Source: Theristus sp. LFF4_11
Taxonomy: Eukaryota > Nematoda > Chromadorea > Monhysterida > Xyalidae
NCBI GenBank assembly: GCA_030248135.1
Contig: JASANC010003862.1
Coordinates: forward strand, 36,640-100,639
Direction: 5' to 3'
Length of the DNA: 64,000 nt
In this document: piece after piece, positions 46,540-56,794 of the stretch
How the letters are laid out: every line of letters starts with the position of its first letter
Position numbering within the stretch: position 1 is the first letter of the stretch
Position numbers and translations under genes: made by a program
Notes under the pieces: generated by a model
What the model was told of the DNA's origin: nothing
Databases searched by the model: none
Seen by the model: the letters and a program-made list of their open reading frames with translations, nothing else

Positions 46540-48202
46540 CAGTACCGTGGGCGGGGGGGGTGGGGGGGGTACACCTAGGGTTAGGGGCTTTGAAAAAAAA
46601 ATTTTTTTTTATTTTTTTTTCGTTTTTTTTTTTTAAATTTGGATTTTTTTTTTCAAACTTAAAAAAAAAATTTGAAAAATTTTTCTTCTACTTTGCTCTG
46701 AAAATTCGATTTATGGCATAATTTTTTGAAAGTTCAAACCAAATTTTCTTCCCAACTTCTTTGTGTGCTTAGGTACATGTCATTATTTGGTCATTTTGAC
46801 CGACGTACTCCATGTTTTTCGATTTGGATGACTTCTAGAGTCAATTTTTAGCGTTGAAATGACTTAACTGAATTGAAATATCGTTTCAGAAATCGTTTTC
46901 TTGCAACTTAGAACATGTTTTTTCAGTCGGTAGGCCATGAGATGAACATGATATTTTGTTGATTGGCGTATGTTATAGGTCTACAATGGAGTTGTGCGAT
47001 ATATTGTTAAACAATTGGAGCGGAGATGTTGGTTAATACCACATCACACGACCGTTTTTCAGATACCCGATAACATGGCCACATGTTAAAACTTGCGTGC
47101 TGAGCTAAACTAACGTGTTAAACTTGCGTCTGTCAGTTGCCCGCAACGTGATCGCGAAATCATGGTACGTGTTTTCGATACGATGATTTGAAGAGTGGGC
47201 TCTCGCCATGTGGCAGATAGCATAGCTGGTTGAACCTGAAAGTAAGTGTCTTGGGGGGGGGGGGCGACCGGGTCGACAGGGGTTGCCGACTTAGCTACAG
47301 CAAACAGGAATTTTTGAACACAGTCAAATTTTGGTAATTTTCTAAAGAGGAACAACTAAGAACGGTTCAATATTCAAGTACACGTCGAAAATTGTCCTGT
47401 TTTACTGTTGAAAATGCAACTTTCCCTCTATGAAATGGACATAATTTCAATAAAACACGATTTTCGCTCTTATAGTTTTCCGGATCGTTCTGAAAATAGT
47501 CTAGATGAACTCAGCTCGACGAGACGCTTCGAACAAACCTAACTTGTAAAAAAAAAAATTTTTTTTTAAAAAAAATTTTTTTTTTTAATTAAAAAAAAAA
47601 TCCGGATTTTTTTTTCCCTAACCCTAGGTACAACACCCCCCCCCAGAGCACCCGAGACCGTCGGGTGGGGGGGGGGGGGGGGGGCGCCGTGCCACCCCCC
47701 CCCCTAAACCCGGGCACCCCCCCCCCCCCCATCGTACCCCCCCCCCCCTCGAAAATTTGGCCGACACCCCCCCCCCCCCCCCCATGAAATTTTGTCTGGC
47801 GGACACCCCCCCCCCCCCCAAAATTTTCTGCACACCCTAAATTTTTTTTCGAAAATCATGATTTTTTGTCTATAAAGTCCATAATATAAGCTGAATATAT
47901 GATAACTTGACCATCTTCATTGTTATTTCAAAGATTTTGCAGCAAAATTTAGCGTTTTTCCTTTCAAATTTGAGCGAAAAAATTTCATGGGGGGGGTGGG
48001 ACTGGGGGGGTGGACCCCCCCCCCCCCACAGAAAATTTGAAAAAATGCACCCCCCCCCCCCCCATGGGACCCCCCTGGGGGGGGGGTCCCAAGTAACCAT
48101 AGATTGGACCCCCCCCCCCCCTCACTTTTTGGTCGGCACCCCCCCCCCCCCCCCACGGTACCATACCCCCCCCTCGAAAATTTTTTTGGGCCCACGGTAC
48201 TG
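46540..48202. mobile_element. hAT-type CAGTACCGTGGG element nested in C
   Basis: The ends are CAGTACCGTGGGC and GCCCACGGTACTG. The duplication GTCCGAAT lies at 46532-46539 and 48203-48210. The interior has about a dozen G/C homopolymer runs (47630-48180) and one further nested element. The mirrored copy is 57452-59086 with duplication ATTCGGAC. Confidence 0.88.
46576..47626. mobile_element. TAGGGTTAGGGGC element nested inside the CAGTACCGTGGG element
   Basis: The ends are TAGGGTTAGGGGCTTTGAAA and TTTCCCTAACCCTA. The flanks GGTACACC and GGTACAAC are an 8-bp duplication with one mismatch. The interior includes long A/T runs at both ends and CACGATTTTCGCTCTTATAG. No transposase. Confidence 0.78.
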
Positions 48203-48859
48203 GTCCGAATATCACCATCTGAGGAGCCACCGACTTACCATATGACCCCCACTCATATGGGAGGAGGGTGAAAATTTCAGACTTGGTTTCGGCGACCCCA
48301 TTTTCCCACCGACGACATCACGTCTCGTGTTTTGCCTCTCAATTCACCTCAAATAACATGGAAACAAGTTCCACAACAAACCGGTGTGATCATGCTGACG
48401 ACACGAGGCGAAACAGCAACGAGCAACCAACGAAGTTACGCTTGCAGTGGCAGACAGTGCAATTTCCACCTTTCGAGATCCTGAAAAACGATGCGTAAAT
48501 GTGAGTTCTCTGCTTCTATCTCACCTTAGCGACATCGGAATTTGTTGAACTAGCCTTTGCGACGCTCAAGTACTTCAATGCGCGAGTCGATCATCACTCA
48601 CCAAGGCTGAAAACAGTCGATAAATCAATCCAGAATACCACCTGCAGCGTTGAAGACTAAGTGACAAGGTAAAGTCAAAGAAAATTTTTGTTGAACTTTC
48701 GAAAAATTATGCCAAAAACGGCATTTTCAGGGCACATTAAAGAAAAAATTTCAAAAATTTTTCATAAAAAAAATAAAAAAAAATGCTCATTTTTTTTTAC
48801 TTTTTTTTAAAAAAATTAAAAAAAATTTTTTTTTTGACCCTTACATCTCTGGGGTAGCA

Positions 48860-49108
48860 GCATTGGGTAGCAAAAAAGTAGCAAATTGGGTACGTTGTAT
48901 GGGTGCGTTTTACGCTGCTCAAAAGCACCAGTTTTGATGTATTTCCTATTTTGAGTTCAAGGTGCCAAGTTTTGGAAAGTTTAGGAGCAGAGAAACATTT
49001 GTTTTTTTCGGTTTTAAAACGGAAAAGAAACCGGTTTTTTCCTGGCAATATAAAAAACCGGTTTTTTACCAACCCTACCCCAAACCTTGGAGACTTGGAC
49101 AACTATGC
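48860..49108. repeat. Right remnant of the truncated hAT relative and short spacer
   Basis: AGCAAATTGGGTACGTTGTA through CCAACCCTA matches 39893-40105. A short non-repeated spacer, GGAGACTTGGACAACTATG, follows before element D. Confidence 0.6.
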
Positions 49109-49116
49109 TCCAAACC

Positions 49117-49868
49117 TAGAGATGTCAAGAAAAAAAAATTTTCTATTTTTTTTCTTTTTTTTAAAAAAAAATTTTTTTTTAAATTTTTTTTTTAAATGAA
49201 AGTTGTTCAGAATTTTTCAGGGAGTCCGAATATCACCATCTGAGGAGCCACCGACTTACCATATGACCCCCACTCATATGGGAGGAGGGTGAAAATTTCA
49301 GACTTGGTTTCGGCGACCCCATTTTCCCACCGACGACATCACGTCTCGTGTTTTGCCTCTCAATTCACCTCAAATAACATGGAAACAAGTTCCACAACAA
49401 ACCGGTGTGATCACGCTGACGACACGAGGCGAAACAGCAACGAGCAACCAACGAAGTTACGCTTGCAGTGGCAGACAGTGCAATTTCCACCTTTCGAGAT
49501 CCTGAAAAACGATGCGTAAATGTGAGTTCTCTGCTTCTATCTCACCTTAGCGACATCGGAATTTGTTGAACTAGCCTTTGCGACGCTCAAGTACTTCAAT
49601 GCGCGAGTCGATCATCACTCACCAAGGCTGAAAACAGTCGATAAATCAATCCAGAATACCACCTGCAGCGTTGAAGACTAAGTGACAAGGTAAAGTCAAA
49701 GAAAATTTTTGTTGAACTTTCGAAAAATTATGCCAAAAACGGCATTTTCAGGGCACATTAAAGAAAAATTTCAAAAATTTTTAATAAAAAAATAAAAAAT
49801 GCTCATTTTTTTTACTTTTTTTTAAAAAAAAAATTAAAAAAAAATTTTTTTTGATCCTTACATCTCTA
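49117..49868 (+). mobile_element. hAT-type TAGAGATGT element D
   Basis: The ends are TAGAGATGTCAAG and ACATCTCTA, with duplication TCCAAACC at 49109-49116 and 49869-49876. The mirrored copy is 55760-56528. Confidence 0.92.
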
Positions 49869-49886
49869 TCCAAACCCCACCCCACC

Positions 49887-50943
49887 TAGGGTTAGGGGCT
49901 TTGAAAAAAAAATTTTTGTTTTATTTTTTTTTTTTGTTTTTTTTTTAAAAAAAAAATTTGGATTTTTTTTTCAAACTTAAAAAAAAAATTTGAAAATTTT
50001 TCTTCTACTTTGCTCTGAAAATTCGATTTATGGCATAATTTTTTGAAAGTTCAAACCAAATTTTCTTCCCAACTTCTTTGTGTGCTTAGGTACATGTCAT
50101 TATTTGGTCATTTTGACCGACGTACTCCATGTTTTTCGATTTGGATGACTTCTAGAGTCAATTTTTAGCGTTGAAATGACTTAACTGAATTGAAATATCG
50201 TTTCAGAAATCGTTTTCTTGCAACTTAGAACATGTTTTTCAGTCGGTAGGCCATGAGATGAACATGATATCTTGTTGATTGGCGTATGTTGTAGGTCTAC
50301 AATGGAGTTGTGCGATATATTGTTAAACAATTGGAGCGGAGGTGTTGGTCAATACCACATCACACGACCGTTTTTCAGATATCCGATAACATGGCCACAT
50401 GCTAAAACTTGCGTGCTGAGCTAAACTAACGTGTTAAACTTGCGTCTGTCAGTTGCCCGCAACGTTATCGCGAAATCATGGTACGTGTTTTCGATACGAT
50501 GATTTGAAGAGTGGGCTCTCGCCATGTGGCAGATAGCATAGCTGGTTGAACCTGAAAGTAAGTGTCTTGGGGGGGGGGGGCGACCGGGTCGACAGGGGTT
50601 GCCGACTTAGCTACAGCAAACAGGAATTTTTGAACACAGTCAAATTTTGGTAATTTTCTAAAGAGGAACCACTAAGAACGGTTCAATATTCAAGTACACG
50701 TGAAAAATTGCCCTGTTTTACTGTTGAAAATGCAACTTTCCCTCTATGAAATGGACATAATTTCAATAAAACACGATTTTCGCTCTTATAGTTTCCCGGA
50801 TCGTTCTGAAAATAGTCTAGATGAACTCAGCTCGACGAGACGCTTCGAACGAACCTAACTTGTAAAAAAAAATTTTTTTTTTAAAAAAAAATTTTTTTTT
50901 TAATTTAAAAAAAAAAATCCGGATTTTTTTTCCCCTAACCCTA
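49887..50943. mobile_element. TAGGGTTAGGGGC element, second copy
   Basis: The ends are TAGGGTTAGGGGCTTTG and CCCTAACCCTA. The duplication ACCCCACC lies at 49879-49886 and 50944-50951. It is closely similar to 46576-47626. A poly-G run (GGGGGGGGGGGG at about 50569) is conserved in all copies. Confidence 0.85.
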
Positions 50944-50980
50944 ACCCCACCCCCCCCCCCCCACCCCGCGACCCCACACC

Positions 50981-51720
50981 TAGAGATGTAAGGGTCAAAA
51001 AAAAAATTTTTTTAAATTTTTTTTAAAAAAAAAAGTAAAAAAATGAGCATTTTTTTTATTTTTTTTATTAAAAATTTTTGAAATTTTTTCTTTAATGTGC
51101 CCTGAAAATGCCGTTTTTGGCATAATTTTTCGAAAGTTCAACAAAAATTTTCTTTGACTTTACCTTGTCACTTAGTCTTCAACGCTGCAGGTGGTATTCT
51201 GGATTGATTTATCGACTGTTTTCAGCCTTGGTGAGTGATGATCGACTCGCGCGTACTTGAGCGTCGCAAAGGCTAGTTCAACAAATTCCGATGTCGCTAA
51301 GGTGAGATAGAAGCAGAGAACTCACATTTACGCATCGTTTTTCAGGATCTCGAAAGGTGGAAATTGCACTGTCTGCCACTGCAAGCGTAACTTCGTTGGT
51401 TGCTCGTTGCTGTTTCGCCTCGTGTCGTCAGCGTGATCACACCGGTTTGTTGTGGAACTTGTTTCCATGTTATTTGAGGTGAATTGAGAGGCAAAACACG
51501 AGACGTGATGTCGTCGGTGGGAAAATGGGGTCGCCGAAACCAAGTCTGAAATTTTCACCCTCCTCCCATATGAGTGGGGGTCATATGGTAAGTCGGTGGC
51601 TCCTCAGATGGTGATATTCGGACTCCCTGAATAATTCTGAACAACTTTCATTTAAAAAAAAAATTAAAAAAAAAATTTTTTTTTTTTAAAAAATAGAATT
51701 TTTTTTTCTTGACATCTCTA
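50981..51720 (-). mobile_element. hAT-type TAGAGATGT element E
   Basis: Inverted relative to D. The duplication CCCACACC lies at 50973-50980 and 51721-51728. The mirrored copy is 53896-54638. Confidence 0.92.
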
Positions 51721-52053
51721 CCCACACCACCCCCCACCGATGGCGAAAAGAGGCGGTTTGCAAATAGTTGTTTTCTTTTTGACATTTTCAATCGAATTTG
51801 AAGTACGAAAAATCGTGTTTGGTCGATTTTTTTGCTCGGACTTTTGAAACAGTTGCTGCTTTTAACAATTTGCCGGAATGACCAAGTTTCTTCAGCCAAT
51901 GGTCTGCTGATTTCTGAAATCTGACTGAATCTGCAAGTGTATTGCTTGAATTTTATCTGCGGTGTTCTGGTCAGTCGTCCGTCGGTTACGGTTACTTCCA
52001 TCCTCCACCTCCATCGTGCATGGTACATCTGCCTCTGCCATCAACAATTAATC

Positions 52054-53240
52054 ATGGTATTTTCATATTTGTATTTGTTATTGATGTGAAAACAAAGGTT
52101 TCCTTCCGTGGTTGTTGAACCTTTTGTTTTAAATGACACTGCACAGTTTGATGGTTTTTCAGGCTCGTCGTTACGACTCGCGAACCACAATTTTCTCGCC
52201 CGAAGGTGGGTTTGTATGATTGGATCAGGGTTTTTAGTGAAAACTAAAGTGAATGCTCACAATACGCATCCACCTAGCTGCAAAATTCTTGGAGAATGAC
52301 GTGAGCAAATATTTAGGTGTGTGAGGAAAATTTTTAGGTTAATTTTGTTTAATTTTGTGTTAAGTGCGTGCTGTTCTGGTTTTGTGCGACTGAAATAAAC
52401 GTGTGATTGATCAAAAAATCATGAGATTGTCCGTCTTTTCTTCCGTTTTGCATGCATACAACGTTTTCTCGTGGCGGAGCCGAAATAAAGGGCAAAAAGC
52501 ATGAAACGCCTAAGCCATACGCCGAACAACAGCTGCAAAATTTTTGATGCATCTAGAAATGTTTAGGTGTATTTTTCATACTCGAAACACAAACACCCTG
52601 GTTTGTGATCGATGGGTATTTTATTGCGAATGAATGAATGAATCAATAAGTGATTGAATTGTCACTGTAATTTGCTCATTGCACAGTAATATGAGCGTTG
52701 TGTTTTATCTAACCCTATAGTAAAAGTGAAAGGCATCGTCGATTGTTGGTCTCGTTGTTTGCAGGCCGCCTGTATCAGGTTGAGTACGCAATGAAAGCAA
52801 TCAGTCACGCAGGCACCTGCCTCGGTATTCTCGCAACGGACGGCATTTTGATTGCTGCTGAGAAGCGAAACACAAACGTGCTACTGGACGAGTCGGTGTT
52901 GTCTGAGAAGATCTACCGCCTCAATGGGTGCGTCCGTAAACCCACCATTGATTTTTATAAAATTCAATTTACAATTTTTTGTTTTTACGGTTGACCTTCA
53001 AATCAGGCTTACCACAGCATGCTTTTTCTGCGTTTAAAAATCGTTCTTGACGCGGGATCTCTTCCAAAAAGCGTTTATCATTTCAGGAACATGGCGTGCA
53101 CGGTAGCGGCATCACTGCAGACATGTGTTGATCAACGTCTACGCAATTACGCTCAACAGTACGTTGCGCTGGCGAGTGATCCCATGCGAACAGCTGGTGC
53201 AGTACGTCTGCGACTGGAAACAGTTTTACACTCAGATTGG
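52054..53240 (+). pseudogene. PSMA4: Broken 5' part of proteasome subunit alpha-4 gene in palindrome spacer
   Basis: A possible ATG at 52054-52056 with an adjacent GT is followed by exon 52163-52205 (ARRYDSRTTIFSPE), then 52765-52927 ([44 protein letters not shown]), then 53087-53240 (NMACTVA). The first two exons are intact and match the 20S core subunit alpha4 family, including the YDSRTTIFSPEGR signature. The third exon carries several single-base shifts: NMACTVA, LRNYAQQYVALASD and IPCEQLVQYVCD lie in different frames. It has no recognisable downstream exons, because the right arm of the palindrome begins at 53262. The intact gene would make a 20S proteasome core subunit. Confidence 0.85.
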
Positions 53241-53433
53241 CGGTCGGTATCCAAAAATGCTCGCACTTAACACAAAAATTAAACAAAATTAACCTAAAAA
53301 TTTTCCCCACACACCTAAATATTTGCTCACGTCATTCTCCAAGAATTTTGCAGCTAGGTGGATGCGTATTGTGAGCATTCACTTTAGTTTTCACTAAAAA
53401 ACCCTGATCCAATCATACAAACCCACCTTCGGG

Positions 53434-53476
53434 CGAGAAAATTGTGGTTCGCGAGTCGTAACGACGAGCCTGACCA
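53434..53476 (-). pseudogene. PSMA4: Inverted duplicate of PSMA4 first exon in the right arm
   Basis: The minus strand reads ARRYDSRTTIFSPEG with the same flanking intron sequence as 52163-52205. It is part of the palindrome arm, so exon 1 is present twice in opposite orientations while exons 2-3 are single-copy in the spacer. Confidence 0.88.
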
Positions 53477-53895
53477 TAAACTGTGCAGTGTCATTTAAAA
53501 CAAAAGGTTCAACAACCACGGAAGGAAACCTTTGTTTTCACATCAATAACAAATACAAATATGAAAATACCATGATTAATTGTTGATGGCAGGGGAGCAG
53601 ATGTACCATCACGATGGAGGTGGAGAATGGAAGTAACCTAACCGACGGACGACTGACCAGAACACCGCAGGTCATTCAAGCAATACACTTGCAGATTCAG
53701 TCAGATGCAGAAATCAGCAGACCATTGGCTGAAGAAACTGGTCATTCCGGCAAATTGTTAAAAGCAGCAACTGTTTCAAAAGTCGAGCAAAAAAATCGAC
53801 CAAGCACGATTTTCGTACTTCAAATTCGATTGAAAATGTCAAAAACAACTATTTGCAAACCGCCTCTTTTCGCCATCGGTGGGGGGTGGTGTGGG

Positions 53896-54638
53896 TAGAG
53901 ATGTCAAGAAAAAAAAATTCTATTTTTTAAAAAAAAAAATTTTTTTTTAATTTTTTTTTAATATGAAAGTTGTTCAGTATTTTTCATGGTGTCCGAATAT
54001 CACCATGTGAGGAGCCACCGACTTACCATATCATATGACCCCCACTCATATGGGAGGAGGGTGAAAATTTCAGACTTGGTTTCGGCGACCCCATTTTCCC
54101 ACCGACGACGTCTCGTGTTTTGCCTCTCAATTCACCTCAAATAACACGGAAACAAGTTCAACAACAAACCGGTGTGGTCATGCTGACGACACGAGGCGAA
54201 ACAGCAACGAGCAACCAACGAGGTTACGCTTGCAGTGGCAGACAGTGCAATTTCGAACTTTCGAGATCCTGAAAAACGATGCGTAAATGTGAGTTCTCTG
54301 CTTCTATCTCACCTTAGCGACATCGGAATTTGTTGAACTAGCCTTTGCGACGCTCAAGTACTTCAATGCGCGAGTCGATCATCACTCACCAAGGCTGAAA
54401 ACAGTCGATAAATCAATCCAGAATACCAACCACCTGCAGCGTTGAAGACTAAGTGACAAGGTAAAGTCAAAGAAAATTTTTGTTGAACTTTCGAAAAATT
54501 ATGCCAAAAACGGCATTTTCAGGGCACATTAAAGAAAAAATTTCAAAAATTTTTGATAAAAAAAATAAAAAAATGCTCATTTTTTTTACTTTTTTAAAAA
54601 AAATTAAAAAAATTTTTTTTTTGACCCTTACATCTCTA
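53896..54638 (+). mobile_element. hAT-type TAGAGATGT element F
   Basis: The duplication GGTGTGGG lies at 53888-53895 and 54639-54646. It is the mirror of element E. Confidence 0.92.
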
Positions 54639-54671
54639 GGTGTGGGGTCGCGGGGTGGGGGGGGGTGGACC

Positions 54672-55741
54672 TAGGGTTATGTGAAAAAAAAAATCCGGAT
54701 TTTTTTTTTTAAATTAAAAAAAAAAATTTTTTTTTTAAAAAAAATTTTTTTTTTTTACAAGTTAGGTTCGTTCGAAGCGTCTCGTCGAGCTGAGTTCATC
54801 TAGACTATTTTCAGAACGATCCGGGAAACTATAAGAGCGAAAATCGTGTTTTATTGAAATTATGTCCATTTCATAGAGGGAAAGTTGCATTTTCAACAGT
54901 AAAACAGGGCAATTTTTCACGTGTACTTGAATATTGAACCGTTCTTAGTGGTTCCTCTTTAGAAAATTACCAAAATTTGACTGTGTTCAAAAATTCCTGT
55001 TTGCTGTAGCTAAGTCGGCAACCCCTGTCGACCCGGTCGCCCCCCCCCCCCCCCAAGACACTTACTTTCAGGTTCAACCAGCTATGCTATCTGCCACATG
55101 GCGAGAGCCCACTCTTCAAATCATCGTATCGAAAACACGTACCATGATTTCGCGATAACGTTGCGGGCAACTGACAGACGCAAGTTTAACACGTTAGTTT
55201 AGCTCAGCACGCAAGTTTTAGCATGTGGCCATGTTATCGGATATCTGAAAAACGGTCGTGTGATGTGGTATTGACCAACACCTCCGCTCCAATTGTTTAA
55301 CAATATATCGCACAACTCCATTGTAGACCTACAACATACGCCAATCAACAAGATATCATGTTCATCTCATGGCCTACCGACTGAAAAACATGTTCTAAGT
55401 TGCAAGAAAACGATTTCTGAAACGATATTTCAATTCAGTTAAGTCATTTCAACGCTAAAAATTGACTCTAGAAGTCATCCAAATCGAAAAACATGGAGTA
55501 CGTCGGTCAAAATGACCAAATAATGACATGTACCTAAGCACACAAAGAAGTTGGGAAGAAAATTTGGTTTGAACTTTCAAAAAATTATGCCATAAATCGA
55601 ATTTTCAGAGCAAAGTAGAAGAAAAAATTTTCAAATTTTTTTTTTTAAGTTTGAAAAAAAAAATCCAAATTTTTTTTTTTAAAAAAAAAACGAAAAAAAT
55701 AAATAAAAAAAAAATTTTTTTTTTCAAAGCCCCTAACCCTA
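54672..55741. mobile_element. TAGGGTTAGGGGC element, third copy (inverted)
   Basis: It begins CTAGGGTTATGTGAAAAAAA and ends AAGCCCCTAACCCTA. The right flank GGTGGGGT and left flank GGTGGACC are a degraded target duplication. It is the mirror of 49887-50943. Confidence 0.78.
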
Positions 55742-55759
55742 GGTGGGGTGGGGTTTGGA

Positions 55760-56528
55760 TAGAGATGTAAGAATCAAAAAAAATTTTTTTTTTAATTTTT
55801 TTAAAAAAAAAAGTAAAAAAAAATGAGCATTTTTTTTTATTTTTTTTATTAAAAATTTTTGAAATTTTTTCTTTAATGTGCCCTGAAAATGCCGTTTTTG
55901 GCATAATTTTTCGAAAGTTCAACAAAAATTTTCTTTGACTTTACCTTGTCACTTAGTCTTCAACGCTGCAGGTGGTATTCTGGATTGATTTATCGACTGT
56001 TTTCAGCCTTGGTGAGTGATGATCGACTCGCGCATTGAAGTACTTGAGCGTCGCAAAGGCTAGTTCAACAAATTCCGATGTCGCTAAGGTGAGATAGAAG
56101 CAGAGAACTCACATTTACGCATCGTTTTTCAGGATCTCGAAAGGTGGAAATTGCACTGTCTGCCACTGCAAGCGAAACTTCGTTGGTTGCTCGTTGCTGT
56201 TTCTCCACGTGTCGTCAGCGTGATCACACCGGGTTTGTTGTGGAACTTGTTTCCATGTTATTTGAGGTGAATTGAGAGGCAAAACACGAGACGTGATGTC
56301 GTCGGTGGGAAAATGGGGTCGCCGAAACCAAGTCTGAAATTTTCACCCTCCTCCCATATGAGTGGGGGTCATATGGTAAGTCGGTGGCTCCTCAGATGGT
56401 GATATTCGGACTCCTGAAAAATTCTGAACAACTTTCATTTGAAAAAAATTTTTTTTTTAAATTTAAAAAAAAAAAATTTTTTTTTAAAAAAAGAAAAAAT
56501 AGAAAATTTTTTTTTCTTGACATCTCTA
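55760..56528 (-). mobile_element. hAT-type TAGAGATGT element G
   Basis: The duplication GGTTTGGA lies at 55752-55759 and 56529-56536. It is the mirror of element D. Confidence 0.92.
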
Positions 56529-56794
56529 GGTTTGGAGCATAGTTGTCCAAGTCTCCAAGGTTTGGGGTAGGGTTGGTAAAAAACCGGTTTTATATTGCCA
56601 GGAAAAAAACCGGTTTCTTTTCCGTTTTAAAACCGAAAAAAACAAATGTTTCTCTACGCTCCTAAACTTTCCAAAACTTGGCACCTTGAACTCAAAATAG
56701 GAAATACATCAAAACTGGTGCTTTTGAGCAGCGTAAAACGCACCCATACAACGTACCCAATTTGCTACTTTTTTGCTACCCAATGCTGCTACCC

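Larger units (their letters stand above)
46431..48851 (+). mobile_element. hAT-type TAGAGATGT element C carrying two nested hAT elements
   Basis: The ends are TAGAGATGTCAAG and ACATCTCTG. The duplication GGGTAGCA lies at 46423-46430 and 48852-48859. The core is split at GTCCGAAT by the CAGTACCGTGGG element. The mirrored copy is 56795-59197. Confidence 0.88.
45935..49076. mobile_element. Truncated hAT relative of 39317-40106, interrupted
   Basis: Sequence from TTCATTTGATTGATAAAATG onward and the right end AACCGGTTTTTTACCAACCCTA match the 39.3-40.1 kb element, but its left end is missing. It hosts element C (46431-48851), plus a tiny insertion near 46050-46113 ending GCAACCCTA. Confidence 0.7.
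40967..52368 (+). repeat. Left arm of the 23-kb inverted repeat
   Basis: Reading from 40967 (CACGCACAATAAAAAGCAAT) rightward, the sequence is matched in reverse order and complement from about 63986 leftward. The match includes the satellite units, the 2.1-kb block, nested hAT elements and PSMA4 exon 1. The inner edge is TTAAGTGCG at 52360-52368. The arms differ by scattered substitutions, homopolymer-length changes and whole insertions, so they are related but not identical copies. Confidence 0.9.

Noticed and set aside
47907..48245. Proline/glycine-rich frames in the poly-C/poly-G region
   Set aside because: They are translations of homopolymer runs inside a transposon, and run lengths differ between the palindrome arms.
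48268..48498. A 76-residue open frame beginning MKISDLVSATPF, repeated in many places
   Set aside because: It recurs only because it lies in the conserved core of the TAGAGATGT hAT elements. It sits in both orientations, is frameshifted in some copies and resembles no transposase.
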